From the NCBI RefSeq assembly GCF_032813545.1, contig NZ_CP136520.1, positions 4,582,001-4,646,000 of the forward strand: DNA of 64,000 bases, read 5' to 3'. Both the position numbers and the translations under genes were made by a program. This DNA is from Nodosilinea sp. E11 (lineage in GTDB: Bacteria > Cyanobacteriota > Cyanobacteriia > Phormidesmidales > Phormidesmidaceae). Below, in pieces: positions 43,537-52,632 of the stretch. Every line of letters starts with the position of its first letter. Position 1 is the stretch's first letter. Under the pieces are notes generated by a model that worked only from the letters and a program-made list of their open reading frames with translations, had not been told where the DNA came from and made no database searches.

Positions 43537-44496
43537 CTAAAAGTACCAAATGCGGTAAGGGTAAATGCCAAACTCAAGCTGTAACAGCAGCCGGGGTTTT
43601 TGGTACGGTACGCTCCCTTTGTGTAGGCAGTAAGGATCTCCAGCAAAGCCTAGCCCCGCTGGCCCGGTCACCACATGGACGCGATCGCGTCCATAGGTTT
43701 CTAGCAGAACTTCATCATCAATAGCTGCACAGCCCTGACCGATCCACTGGTGGCCCAGCTGCCGATGGCGGTGAGTGCCTCTAATATAAGCATGGGGGCC
43801 TTCACCCTCCCCCACATCCGTGAGGTAAAAGAAAAATTTAACCGTTTTAAAGTCATTTATGTCGCAGTGATAAACTCGCGCCATATTGATCTTTTCAGTC
43901 AGTGTATTGGGAGCCGGAATTCCCCAAGCCAATTCGCCACGCAGGTAAACGGCTGGATGGTTGAGGTACTGGCTGGCCACAGCCAGTAGGTAAGGATCGG
44001 TTTTGAGTCTTTGATAGGCATTGCACGCCTCGTGGCTGTCTAAATAACTTGCTACCAGCAGCGGAGCATCTAGTTTTTGCTCACACTGCTCTCTATGTTT
44101 AATAAAAAAGGGCAGAGCCGGATTGCGATTGGTATAGCAAGGCATAGTCTCCGCGAAGGTGAGTAAATCTTGCAGAATACAATTTTGAAGCGCAAACCCA
44201 ACGTAATACCCCTGGCTTTGCATAATTTCAGCTACTTGGGTAGGACTTTCTAAGGCACCACCCTCGGCTGCTTGAATTGCCGCCGCATCAATTGCCGCTG
44301 GAGCCCGGTAGCTGCCGCGATTGGCTACCCACTCCCGTACCACAATGAAGCGGGCCAACCAACTCATCGCTAAAAATCGAGGATCGCCCCGCAGAAGTCG
44401 CAGACTTGACTGAATCTTTCTAGTTAATTTAGCTAAAATGCTAACCCTAGGCACCGATTTTGATGGGCTTGGGAGACGTAAAAAGTGAGTAAGCAT
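43537..44496 (-). CDS. PhyH-like Fe(II)/2-oxoglutarate dioxygenase
   Basis: The 319-residue protein has the jelly-roll core of phytanoyl-CoA dioxygenase-like enzymes. The iron triad is seen as His-X-Asp in VYHCDINDF and the distal His in YCLHKGSVP, with the 2-oxoglutarate Arg in KPRLLLQLEF. The first 150 residues are not typical of the family and may help bind the substrate. It likely hydroxylates a lipid, a sugar or a small metabolite. The gene lies between the glycosyltransferase and a 700-base AT-richer gap, and both genes interrupt the Lpt cluster, which suggests acquisition by transfer. Confidence 0.82.
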   Translation of the reverse strand: MLTHFLRLPSPSKSVPRVSILAKLTRKIQSSLRLLRGDPRFLAMSWLARFIVVREWVANRGSYRAPAAIDAAAIQAAEGGALESPTQVAEIMQSQGYYVGFALQNCILQDLLTFAETMPCYTNRNPALPFFIKHREQCEQKLDAPLLVASYLDSHEACNAYQRLKTDPYLLAVASQYLNHPAVYLRGELAWGIPAPNTLTEKINMARVYHCDINDFKTVKFFFYLTDVGEGEGPHAYIRGTHRHRQLGHQWIGQGCAAIDDEVLLETYGRDRVHVVTGPAGLGFAGDPYCLHKGSVPYQKPRLLLQLEFGIYPYRIWYF

Positions 44497-45200
44497 GTTG
44501 GCTTGAATGATGAAATTTTATTCAGAAATGATGAACAGGAACTAAGAAATTTATTTTTTGATGCACAACAATAGGGCAGATATCAGTAACATCTGCACAA
44601 TTTAAAACTCATCCTGCGTTACTCAGGCCGCAGAAAAAACTCACCACAAAACAACGCCGAGCCTGCTTAGCCTTGTTTTGGCAGTTAAAATTTACAGACC
44701 TAAGCAGGTCCTAAAAAATGTTTTTTGGTGCAGATGCTCCTAGTTGGGATGCAGTTCTGGAAGCAATTATCCAGCCAATGAGCTAGGCGATAAATTTCAA
44801 CTTAGCCAGGGAAACACCCAACGCACAGAAAACCTAAAGCGGTTTTATTGTGCTACGACATGTGTTGGCCTCATCATATCTGGGCTGGTTACTGCGATCG
44901 CCAACCTAGAAAGACCACTTTTCACAATATTCTTTATTTCCGAGGCCTGAATAAAGGCAAGATAAACTGAAACCTACCTTTAGGGGGATGACAACACACA
45001 AAATAGCCTACACAAACAACCTATGCAGCCTAGCACTGTGGTTGCCAGGGCTAAAGTGGCTCAGACCCCTCACCCGTAGACGCGTTTATGGGCACGCTAG
45101 CCCTTCACAGGCGCGATTCACCTGTGAAGGGCAGCTTTAGGGCTCAATCAAGCGCTTATGGGCAGAGGGTTAGCGCGTCAAGACAATTTAGATCATGTAC
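44497..45200. other. AT-richer spacer beside the dioxygenase gene
   Basis: About 700 bases without a firm gene. Its base composition is more AT-rich than its surroundings. A 68-codon frame (44744-44950, TTG start) has one hydrophobic stretch but no ribosome binding site and is doubtful. A perfect hairpin with arms GCCCTTCACAGG and CCTGTGAAGGGC lies at 45100-45132. Confidence 0.45.
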
Positions 45201-45725
45201 TTAGGGCGCAGTCGGTTGGGGCGCAGGGGCAACCGGGCTGACATCAAGCACCGTAGGTGGACGGGGGGTAGGTGGGCGATCGGTAGTTCCTCCGTCCTGA
45301 GCGGGTCTAGGAGGGGCGGCGGGTAGCGTATAAACGGCCTCGACCTGAGCATTGGGGCGGGGGGTGGCCACAAAACGGTCTTCTTCAATGAGATAGGTCA
45401 CGACCTCGGCCCGCAGTGTGTTGCCCTCCTGGGTGACAACAACGTTGCCGCTGAGCACAATGCGCTGCTCATTGCTGAAATAGTCGGCCTGGGCAGAGGT
45501 GGCCTGAATGCTGCGGCTAGGGTAGTCAATCTGCACATTGCCGCGAGCCGTGATGATGCCCGTGGCAGCATTAGCCTCTTGAATGTCCGATCGCAGCGTA
45601 ATGCTACCGCCATCTTGGGCCTGGGCAGGTGCGCTCCCCAACGGAGCCAAGCTACCGCCGTTGAGGGCTACCAACACCCCCGCCGCTGCCGCCGTCAACC
45701 CAATCCAGCGCAACCCATCCGCCAT
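45201..45725 (-). CDS. LptA/OstA-like periplasmic protein
   Basis: The 174-residue precursor has a signal peptide ending APAQAQDGG and one OstA/LptA beta domain (ITLRSDIQEANAATGIITAR; VQIDYPSRSIQATSAQADYF; RIVLSGNVVVTQEGNTLRAE). A Pro/Thr-rich tail of about 45 residues is extra. LptA proteins form the periplasmic bridge for lipopolysaccharide between the inner-membrane LptBFG and the outer-membrane LptD. It is on the same strand as lptB and lptF/G but separated from them by two unrelated genes and a long gap. Confidence 0.87.
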   Translation of the reverse strand: MADGLRWIGLTAAAAGVLVALNGGSLAPLGSAPAQAQDGGSITLRSDIQEANAATGIITARGNVQIDYPSRSIQATSAQADYFSNEQRIVLSGNVVVTQEGNTLRAEVVTYLIEEDRFVATPRPNAQVEAVYTLPAAPPRPAQDGGTTDRPPTPRPPTVLDVSPVAPAPQPTAP

Positions 45726-45953
45726 AGCCCGATCCCCAATCCCGTTGTGGTCTAACGCTTTTGTAGCTCTCCAATCTTACTCCATCCCCCCGTCATCACC
45801 CTCGGCCCTGGCCCACTGCCAGATTCTGTCCACCTTGCCCCCTTACCTTGTTAAATCCGTTGATTTTCTGGAGCCGCTGCGCGTTGGCAAAGCCTGACAG
45901 ACAGCGATCGCGCCCCAGGCTATCCTCAAAACACCCTTAACCCCATTGACGCT

Positions 45954-47003
45954 ATGATCACTGCCCCACCGACCCCGCGCCCCATTCAGTTTGCCAGCGA
46001 CAACTATTCTGGCATTTGCCCCGAGGCACTAGACTACCTGCTAACCGCGAATCAGGGGGATGTGCCTGCCTACGGCGATGACGAGTGGACCCAAAGCGCC
46101 ACCGACAAATTTCGGGATATTTTTGAAACCGACTGCGACGTGTTTTTTGTTTTCAACGGCACGGCGGCCAACTCGCTCACCCTGGCGTCACTATGCCAGT
46201 CGTACCACAGCGTTATTTGCCACGAGCTGGCCCATGTGGAAACCGACGAGTGCGGTGCGCCCGAGTTTGCCAGCAACGGCTCGAAGCTGCTGCTGGCCCA
46301 GGGCGACAATGGCAAGCTTGACCCGACCCACGTAGAGCAGCTAATCACTAAGCGTACCGACATTCACTACCCCAAACCTAAGGTGATTAGCCTCACCCAG
46401 GCCACCGAAGTGGGCACCCTCTATACCGTCGATGAACTGGCGGCCCTCAGCGACCTGGCTCGCCGCTATGGCCTCAAAGTGCATATGGATGGGGCGCGCT
46501 TTGCCAACGCATTGGTGACCTCGGGCAAAACTCCAGCCGAACTTACCTGGCGGGCGGGCATTGATGTGCTGTGCTGCTGCGGCACCAAAAACGGCATGGG
46601 CATTGGCGAAGCCATTTTGTTTTTTGACAAAGCGCTGGCCGAAGATTTTGCCTACCGCTGCAAGCAGGCAGGGCAGCTGTGCTCCAAAATGCGGTTTATC
46701 TCGGCCCCTTGGCTGGGGCTGCTAGAAACCGGAGCCTGGCTGCGCAACGCTGCCCACGCCAACCGGATGGCCGCCTATCTAGAGCAGCAGCTTCAGGGAA
46801 TTCCTGAGCTGAAAATGCTGTTTCCCCGCCAGGCCAATGGGGTGTTTGTGCAAATGCCCCAGGCTTTAACGGACGAGCTCTACCGCCGGGGCTGGAAGTT
46901 TTATACCTTTATTGGCACCGATGGAGCGCGGCTAATGTGCGCATGGAACACGACTACCGAGGCGATCGATGCGCTGGTGGCCGACATTCGAGATGCAGTT
47001 TAG
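45954..47003 (+). CDS. ltaE: Low-specificity L-threonine aldolase
   Basis: The 349-residue PLP enzyme of the beta-eliminating lyase/threonine aldolase family splits threonine or allo-threonine into glycine and acetaldehyde. Key blocks are FASDNYSGICPEALDYL at the start, VFNGTAANSLTL for phosphate binding, HMDGARFANALV with the Asp that contacts the pyridine nitrogen, and the Schiff-base Lys in CCGTKNGMGIGEAI. It is cytoplasmic. The gene directly precedes the alcohol dehydrogenase gene on the same strand, which may be meaningful because acetaldehyde is a product. Confidence 0.92.
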   Translation: MITAPPTPRPIQFASDNYSGICPEALDYLLTANQGDVPAYGDDEWTQSATDKFRDIFETDCDVFFVFNGTAANSLTLASLCQSYHSVICHELAHVETDECGAPEFASNGSKLLLAQGDNGKLDPTHVEQLITKRTDIHYPKPKVISLTQATEVGTLYTVDELAALSDLARRYGLKVHMDGARFANALVTSGKTPAELTWRAGIDVLCCCGTKNGMGIGEAILFFDKALAEDFAYRCKQAGQLCSKMRFISAPWLGLLETGAWLRNAAHANRMAAYLEQQLQGIPELKMLFPRQANGVFVQMPQALTDELYRRGWKFYTFIGTDGARLMCAWNTTTEAIDALVADIRDAV

Positions 47004-47093
47004 AGGTGCGATCGCTGCCTAGGCTACACAAGCGACCTGGGAGATAGTGCCAATATCTGAAATCGCCCCAAAGAAATTGCCTTCAGAAAAACT

Positions 47094-48098
47094 ATGCAAA
47101 TCAATGCCCTAGCCGCGCTCGAACCCGGTGCCACGCTGCAACCCTTTAGCTTTGCAGCGGCACCGCTGAAGCCCTTCGATTGCGCCATTAAAGTGCTGGC
47201 CTGTGGCATTTGCCATTCTGACATTCACATGATCCACAACGACTGGGGCCTGTCGCGCTACCCGCTGGTGCCAGGCCATGAGGTGATCGGCGAGGTGGTT
47301 GAGACTGGCTCTCTAGTCACCCACTTGCAGCGGGGCGATCGCGTGGGTGTCGGGTGGCAGCAAGCCGCCTGCATGCACTGCCTAGATTGCTTGAGAGGCA
47401 ACCACAACCTCTGCGATCAGGCTGAAGGGCTAATTGTCAGCGGCTATGGTGGCTTTGCCGATTACATGGTGGTCGATTCGCGCTTTGCGTTTACGTTGCC
47501 GTCGGGGGTCTCAGATGAGGCCGCCGGGCCAATTCTTTGCGGTGGGGTCACCGTTTATGCCGGGTTACGCAATGCGGGGATGACCTCGGGGCAAGAGATC
47601 GGCGTGATTGGCATCGGCGGCCTAGGCCATTTGGCCGTTCAGTTTGCCAGCCGCCTAGGCAATCGAGTGACCGTATTTACCACCTCCGCTGACAAGGCAG
47701 AGTTTGCCACCCAGTTGGGTGCCCATGAGGCCATTTTGGTGCCACCTGGGGGTTCTCCTCCTTTGCCAGCCAACAAGCTGAATATCATCATCAACACGGC
47801 CAACCAGGCCCTCGACTGGCTGGGCTACGTGAACTATCTCGACTCCAACGGCACCTTCGTGTTTGTGGGGATTCCCAATGAACCGCTGACCATTCCAATT
47901 ACACCGCTGACCTCAAAACAGCGCCGCATCATGGGGTCTGAAATCGGCAGCCCCGCCGTGATTATGGAAATGCTCCAGGTGGTAGAGAAATTCGGCATTC
48001 AACCCCTGGTTGAAACGTTTCCGTTAGACCAGGTGAATGAGGTACTTCAGCGGGTGATAGACAACAAAGTTCGCTACCGGGCGGTGCTGATGGTATAA
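47094..48098 (+). CDS. Zinc-dependent alcohol dehydrogenase (CAD/AdhA type)
   Basis: The 334-residue medium-chain dehydrogenase has catalytic zinc ligands in ACGICHSDIH and PGHEVIGEV, four structural-zinc cysteines in CMHCLDCLRGNHNLC and the nucleotide loop GIGGLGHLAVQFA. The sequence is of the cinnamyl-alcohol-dehydrogenase-like type, like Synechocystis AdhA (an NADP-dependent alcohol/aldehyde reductase). It interconverts aldehydes and alcohols in the cytoplasm. It lies 90 bases after the threonine aldolase gene, which makes acetaldehyde reduction a plausible joint role, though this is inference. Confidence 0.92.
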   Translation: MQINALAALEPGATLQPFSFAAAPLKPFDCAIKVLACGICHSDIHMIHNDWGLSRYPLVPGHEVIGEVVETGSLVTHLQRGDRVGVGWQQAACMHCLDCLRGNHNLCDQAEGLIVSGYGGFADYMVVDSRFAFTLPSGVSDEAAGPILCGGVTVYAGLRNAGMTSGQEIGVIGIGGLGHLAVQFASRLGNRVTVFTTSADKAEFATQLGAHEAILVPPGGSPPLPANKLNIIINTANQALDWLGYVNYLDSNGTFVFVGIPNEPLTIPITPLTSKQRRIMGSEIGSPAVIMEMLQVVEKFGIQPLVETFPLDQVNEVLQRVIDNKVRYRAVLMV

Positions 48099-48222
48099 GC
48101 CGATAGGAGGGTTAACAGTTAGTCAAGCTGGTGCTGACGGAATCTGTGGTTTATATAGTGGGTTCACGGTCAACCGCGAACCGCGAACCGTGACCCCCAC
48201 TGACCCGTCGTTTGGCAAACTA

Positions 48223-48777
48223 CTAGCTGGTGGGTAACTGCGATCGCTCCTGCAAGCGCTGATTGGCGGCGGCCAGATCAAAGTATTCAGGGTCAAAGTC
48301 GTAGCCGACTTTTTGCCAGAGGGCATCGACTTCGTCAGGATCGCCGCTATCGCTGAGGCGATCGAGCAGATCGACATAGTCCCACACGCCCTGGCAAAAT
48401 TCGGGCGGGCACTGGCGCTCTCCGGCGGTGCAGCGGGGCACCGCGCCTTGAGCAGAGTCAATCGATTCAAGGGTGACAGATTCGAGAGTAACCTTATGCA
48501 GCCAGCCTTGGGCTGGGGCGTAGGTATAGATCAGGCTGTCGCCGGGCTGGGTAAGCAGGGTAGAGAGGGTTCTTTCCTCACCATTTTTCAGACTTTGCCC
48601 TTGCCCTTTAATGACGTGATCGGCCTCCCCAGACCACCCCATCGCTGCCGCCAACACCTGGTGCAGCGCCTCCAAGGAGGCATCACCCCGAAGGCACACC
48701 TGTCGCCAGATCGGCGGATCGCTGTCGAGCAGTTCGATACGCAGGTCAAAGGTCTCAGCTGTGGGGTTAGTTGTCAT
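48223..48777 (-). CDS. pRiA4b ORF-3-family protein
   Basis: The 184-residue protein has the family start FDLRIELLDSDPPIWRQVCL and continues with LEALHQVLAAAMGW, DSLIYTYAPAQGWLHKVTLE and AVPRCTAGERQCPPEFCQG, where the Cys pair and the PPE motif are typical. The name derives from a plasmid gene; chromosomal members are common and their molecular role is unknown. No plasmid or transposon genes lie nearby, so I do not take it as evidence of a mobile element. The glyoxalase-fold gene lies upstream on the same strand. Confidence 0.85.
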   Translation of the reverse strand: MTTNPTAETFDLRIELLDSDPPIWRQVCLRGDASLEALHQVLAAAMGWSGEADHVIKGQGQSLKNGEERTLSTLLTQPGDSLIYTYAPAQGWLHKVTLESVTLESIDSAQGAVPRCTAGERQCPPEFCQGVWDYVDLLDRLSDSGDPDEVDALWQKVGYDFDPEYFDLAAANQRLQERSQLPTS

Positions 48778-48900
48778 CGCAAAGATTCCGTGGGGTAATT
48801 GAGTGGAAGCCAGATCTCGGCATTGTCTAAGCTGATCAGCGCGGGGTGAAGCAAAGTTGCAGAGCAGAGCGCCGTTGAAACGCGATCGCCCCGCCGCGAG

Positions 48901-49239
48901 TTATTCTCCCGCTCCAGTTTCAACCCGATAGTTCGTTTCTGGCCAGATCTCGTTGATCTCATCAGCCTGGTGGTGGGCGGCAAAGCGCTCCCAGATAATG
49001 CCGTTAACATCTTTATCCATTGAAAATGACTCAGCCTCGTCATCCTCCCAGCCTAGGTGGCGCAGCTGCCCCGGTGGCACTCCAGCCGCCTGACGAATTG
49101 AAAGATTGAGTTGGTCCGTCCGCCAAAGGGCATAAATTCCCTCGACCACCAGATCGGGATGGCAGCCCAAACGGACCGAATAATCGGCCACAGAGGCGGC
49201 AATGTCCTCAGTAGACAGAGCGATATGGAGCTTCTTCAT
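48901..49239 (-). CDS. VOC (glyoxalase/dioxygenase-fold) family protein
   Basis: The 112-residue protein starts MKKLHIALSTEDIAASVADY, the usual first strand and helix of the vicinal oxygen chelate fold, and continues with HPDLVVEGIYALWRTDQLNL and LRHLGWEDDEAESF. Only one beta-alpha-beta pair set is present, so it probably dimerises to form the active site. Such single-domain proteins bind metals or small molecules; activity cannot be predicted. ATG 49239 is chosen over an upstream ATG at 49263. It is divergent from cpcT. Confidence 0.72.
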   Translation of the reverse strand: MKKLHIALSTEDIAASVADYSVRLGCHPDLVVEGIYALWRTDQLNLSIRQAAGVPPGQLRHLGWEDDEAESFSMDKDVNGIIWERFAAHHQADEINEIWPETNYRVETGAGE

Positions 49240-49317
49240 GCCAGCATTCTCCCAGGGCGACACCGCCGACCCTGTAAACTAGGGTCAACCTTACCATGAC
49301 GCTTTCTACACCCATCC

Positions 49318-49908
49318 ATGACCCACGCCACCGATATTCACACCCTGGCCCGCTGGATGGCGGCAGACTTTAGTAATCAGCAACAGGCCTTCGACAACCC
49401 GCCCCTGTTTGCCCACATTCGCGTCTGCATGCGCCCCCTGCCCACCGAGACTTTAAATGGCCTAGGCTTCTACATTGAGCAAGCCTACGATTTTCAGATT
49501 AACCAGCCCTACCGGGCTCGCGGCATGCGGCTCAGCGCCCAGGGCGACCACATTTTAATTGAGAACTACACCCTGCCCCAGGGCGAAGCCTTTTACGGTG
49601 CGTCTCGTGACCTAGATCAGCTCGCCAAACTCACCCCCGACCACTTTGAGAAAACTCCTGGCTGCAACATGATCGTTCATTGGACCGGCCACAGCTTTAA
49701 GGGCGCGGTAGAACCGGGCAACGCCTGTATGGTCACCCGCAATGGCAAGCTCACCTACTTAGACAGTGAGTTTGAAATCGATGCCGACCAGTTCATCAGC
49801 TGGGACCGGGGCCGCGACCCGGAGACCAATGAGCATCTGTGGGGGTCGCTGGCAGGGCCGTTTATGTTTAAGCGCCGGGCCAGCTTTGCCGATGAAATTA
49901 AAGATTAG
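49318..49908 (+). CDS. cpcT: CpcT/CpeT-type phycobilin lyase
   Basis: The 196-residue protein matches the CpcT family: LARWMAADFSNQQQAF, HIRVCMRPLP, GFYIEQAYDFQINQPYRARG, LDQLAKLTPDHFEKTPGCNM and GNACMVTRNGKLTYL. CpcT attaches phycocyanobilin to Cys153 of the phycocyanin beta subunit (and to the equivalent site of phycoerythrocyanin), a step in building phycobilisomes. Distinguishing CpcT from CpeT (phycoerythrobilin) needs phylogeny. It works in the cytoplasm and has the standard length. A hairpin at the stop codon probably ends transcription before leuS. Confidence 0.9.
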   Translation: MTHATDIHTLARWMAADFSNQQQAFDNPPLFAHIRVCMRPLPTETLNGLGFYIEQAYDFQINQPYRARGMRLSAQGDHILIENYTLPQGEAFYGASRDLDQLAKLTPDHFEKTPGCNMIVHWTGHSFKGAVEPGNACMVTRNGKLTYLDSEFEIDADQFISWDRGRDPETNEHLWGSLAGPFMFKRRASFADEIKD

Positions 49909-49939
49909 TGGACGCTGCGATCGCAGCATCCACTAATCT
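49902..49939 (+). terminator. Hairpin at the cpcT stop codon
   Basis: AGATTAGTGGA and TCCACTAATCT pair around the self-complementary GCTGCGATCGCAGC, giving a nearly perfect 38-base hairpin. It overlaps the stop codon and contains a GCGATCGC octamer. Confidence 0.75.
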
Positions 49940-50010
49940 TTGCAATCCCCCTCCCACTCCCGTCTATCATGGGGAACATCGCAGCAGTGCAGCAGTAGGA
50001 GCCAGGGACG

Positions 50011-52599
50011 GTGGAGTCCAAATACAACCCCGCAGAGATCGAGCAGAAGTGGCAGCAGGTTTGGGCCGAGCAGGGGCTAGACAAAGCCATAGAAAACCCC
50101 GATCAGCCGAAGTTCTACGCCCTGTCGATGTTTCCGTACCCGTCAGGAAACCTGCACATGGGCCACGTGCGCAACTACACCATTACCGACGTGGTGGCGC
50201 GGGTGCGGCGCATGCAGGGCTACCGGGTGTTGCACCCCATGGGCTGGGATGCCTTTGGGTTGCCCGCCGAGAATGCGGCGATCGATCGCGGTGTTCACCC
50301 CGCCCAGTGGACCTACCAAAACATTGACCAGATGAGGGCGCAACTGCAAGAGCTGGGCCTCTCCTACGACTGGGATCGGGAGGTGGCCACCTGTGCGCCG
50401 GACTACTACCGCTGGACCCAGTGGATCTTTATTCAAATGTTGACGATGGGCCTGGCCTACCAGAAAGAGGCCGCAGTCAACTGGGACCCTATCGACCAGA
50501 CAGTGCTGGCCAACGAACAGGTGGATAGCGAGGGTAAATCCTGGCGATCGGGTGCCCTGGTCGAGAAAAAACTGCTGCGCCAGTGGTTCCTCAAAATTAC
50601 CGACTACGCTGAGGAGCTGCTGCAAGACCTAGACAAGCTGCCCGGCTGGCCCGAGCGGGTACGCACCATGCAGGCCAACTGGATTGGCAAATCGACTGGT
50701 GCTCAGGTCGTGTTTACCACCGAGGCGGGCGATGCCCTGCCGGTGTTTACTACCCGGCCTGACACCCTGTGGGGGGCTACCTTTATGGTGCTGTCGCCCG
50801 AGCATCCTTTGGTCGAAAAGCTGACCGCCCCCGATCGCGTCGCTGCCGTAGATGACTACCGCAAAGCCGCCGCCGCCAAGAGCGAGATCGATCGCACCGC
50901 CGAAGACCGCGAAAAAACCGGCGTGTGGACCGGTAGCTACGCCGTGAACCCCGTGAACGGGGCCAAAATCCCGATCTGGATTGCCGACTACGTGCTGATG
51001 GGTTATGGCACCGGGGCGATTATGGCGGTGCCCGCCCACGACCAGCGCGACTTTGAGTTTGCCCGCAAGTTTAATCTGCCGGTGACGGTGGTGGTACAGC
51101 CGGAGGGGGACACCCTCAATGGCGACACCATGACTACCGCCTGGGCGGGAGAAGGGGTGATGGTCAACTCTGGGCCCCTGGACGGAACCCCGGCTGGCAA
51201 GGGTGAGGGGCAGAGCGTGGCAGCGGCGATCGCCTGGCTAGAAGCCAACGAAAAGGGGCAGGGCGAGGCCAACTACCGCCTGCGCGACTGGCTAATCTCC
51301 CGCCAGCGCTACTGGGGAGTGCCAATTCCGGTGGTGCACTGCCCCGAGTGCGGCATTGTGCCCGTGCCCGATGAGCAGCTACCCGTCACCCTGCCCGAAG
51401 ATGTAGAGTTTTCGGGGCGGGGTGCGTCGCCCTTGGCTCAGCTAGAGCACTGGGTAAATGTGCCTTGCCCGGCTTGTAACCGCCCTGCCCGGCGCGAAAC
51501 CGACACCATGGACACGTTTATTGACTCGTCCTGGTACTTTTTGCGCTACACCGATGCAAAGAATCCCGAGCAAGCCTTTGACTCAATCAAGGCCAACGGC
51601 TGGATGCCCGTAGACCAGTATGTGGGCGGCATTGAGCACGCCATTTTGCACCTGCTGTACTCGCGGTTTATTACCAAGGTGCTGCGCGATCGCGGTCTGC
51701 TGTCCTGCGACGAACCCTTCCAGCGGCTGCTGACCCAGGGCATGGTGCAAAACACCGCCTACAAAAACCCAAAAACCGGCAGATACGTCGCCCCTGAGGA
51801 TGTTGCTGATCCGACGAATCCAGTCGACCCTGACACCGGCGATACCCTGGAGGTGTTTTACGAAAAAATGTCGAAGTCGAAGTACAACGGCGTTGACCCC
51901 AAGGCGGTGCTGACCAAATACGGGGCCGACACCGCCCGCATGTTTATTCTCTTCAAAGCGCCCCCTGAGAAAGATCTGGAGTGGGACGACGCTGACGTGG
52001 AGGGGCAGTTCCGCTTTCTCAATCGGGTGTGGCGGCTGGTCACCGAATACATCAACACCGTAGGGGCGCACAGCCGTGCGCCCCTACCCGACTCCGCCGA
52101 TCTCTCTAAGGACGAGAAAACCCTGCGTCGCGCCATTCATACTGCCATTCAGGCAATTACCGAAGACATCGACGGCGACTACCAGTTCAACACCGCCGTC
52201 TCGGAGCTAATGAAGCTCAGTAATGCGCTAACCGATTCTGCGGCCAAAGAGTCTCCAGTTTATACCGAGGGGGTGCGAGCCTTGGTGCTGCTGCTGGCTC
52301 CCTTTGCCCCCCATCTGGCCGATGAACTCTGGCACCAGCTGGGCAACGAAGACTCTATCCACCGTGCCCCCTGGCCCGTCTTTGACCCCACTGCCCTGGT
52401 CGTGGATGAGATTACTTTAGTGATCCAGATTATGGGCAAAACGCGCGGCACCTTGGAGGTCCCTGCCGACTCGGACAAAGCGGCCCTCGAAAAATATGCC
52501 CGCGAGTCAGAGGCGGCCCAGCGCTACCTGACGGGTAAAGAGATCAAAAAGGTGATTGTGGTACCGGGCAAGCTGGTCAATTTTGTAGTGGCGGGGTAA
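50011..52599 (+). CDS. leuS: Leucyl-tRNA synthetase
   Basis: The 862-residue class I synthetase charges tRNA-Leu. It starts at GTG 50011 ([15 protein letters not shown]). The HIGH signature is in [16 protein letters not shown], the KMSKS loop in [11 protein letters not shown], and the editing domain holds [20 protein letters not shown]. The unusual part is at residues 684-693 ([10 protein letters not shown]), which are encoded by a 28-base palindrome that belongs to a dispersed repeat family. The insertion keeps the frame and lies at a loop before the conserved [13 protein letters not shown] of the anticodon-binding region, so function is probably retained. The gene is preceded by a hairpin that ends cpcT. 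Confidence 0.95.
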   Translation: MESKYNPAEIEQKWQQVWAEQGLDKAIENPDQPKFYALSMFPYPSGNLHMGHVRNYTITDVVARVRRMQGYRVLHPMGWDAFGLPAENAAIDRGVHPAQWTYQNIDQMRAQLQELGLSYDWDREVATCAPDYYRWTQWIFIQMLTMGLAYQKEAAVNWDPIDQTVLANEQVDSEGKSWRSGALVEKKLLRQWFLKITDYAEELLQDLDKLPGWPERVRTMQANWIGKSTGAQVVFTTEAGDALPVFTTRPDTLWGATFMVLSPEHPLVEKLTAPDRVAAVDDYRKAAAAKSEIDRTAEDREKTGVWTGSYAVNPVNGAKIPIWIADYVLMGYGTGAIMAVPAHDQRDFEFARKFNLPVTVVVQPEGDTLNGDTMTTAWAGEGVMVNSGPLDGTPAGKGEGQSVAAAIAWLEANEKGQGEANYRLRDWLISRQRYWGVPIPVVHCPECGIVPVPDEQLPVTLPEDVEFSGRGASPLAQLEHWVNVPCPACNRPARRETDTMDTFIDSSWYFLRYTDAKNPEQAFDSIKANGWMPVDQYVGGIEHAILHLLYSRFITKVLRDRGLLSCDEPFQRLLTQGMVQNTAYKNPKTGRYVAPEDVADPTNPVDPDTGDTLEVFYEKMSKSKYNGVDPKAVLTKYGADTARMFILFKAPPEKDLEWDDADVEGQFRFLNRVWRLVTEYINTVGAHSRAPLPDSADLSKDEKTLRRAIHTAIQAITEDIDGDYQFNTAVSELMKLSNALTDSAAKESPVYTEGVRALVLLLAPFAPHLADELWHQLGNEDSIHRAPWPVFDPTALVVDEITLVIQIMGKTRGTLEVPADSDKAALEKYARESEAAQRYLTGKEIKKVIVVPGKLVNFVVAG
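52060..52087. repeat. Palindromic repeat core inside leuS
   Basis: GTAGGGGCGCAC and GTGCGCCCCTAC form a perfect 12-base-pair stem with loop AGCC. The same core type (GGCGCA...TGCGCC, CCCCTAC) occurs in the non-coding copies at 8525, 31386 and near 63808. Here it is translated in frame. Confidence 0.88.
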
Positions 52600-52632
52600 C
52601 CCAGCGACCTGCTCGATTGAGTATTGACCGAC

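Noticed and set aside
44744..44950. 68-codon frame with one hydrophobic stretch
   Set aside because: It needs a TTG start, lacks a ribosome binding site and lies in AT-rich, low-conservation-looking DNA.
48223..48777. Plasmid or transposon origin from the pRiA4b ORF-3 name
   Set aside because: The family is common on chromosomes and no replication or transposition gene is near.
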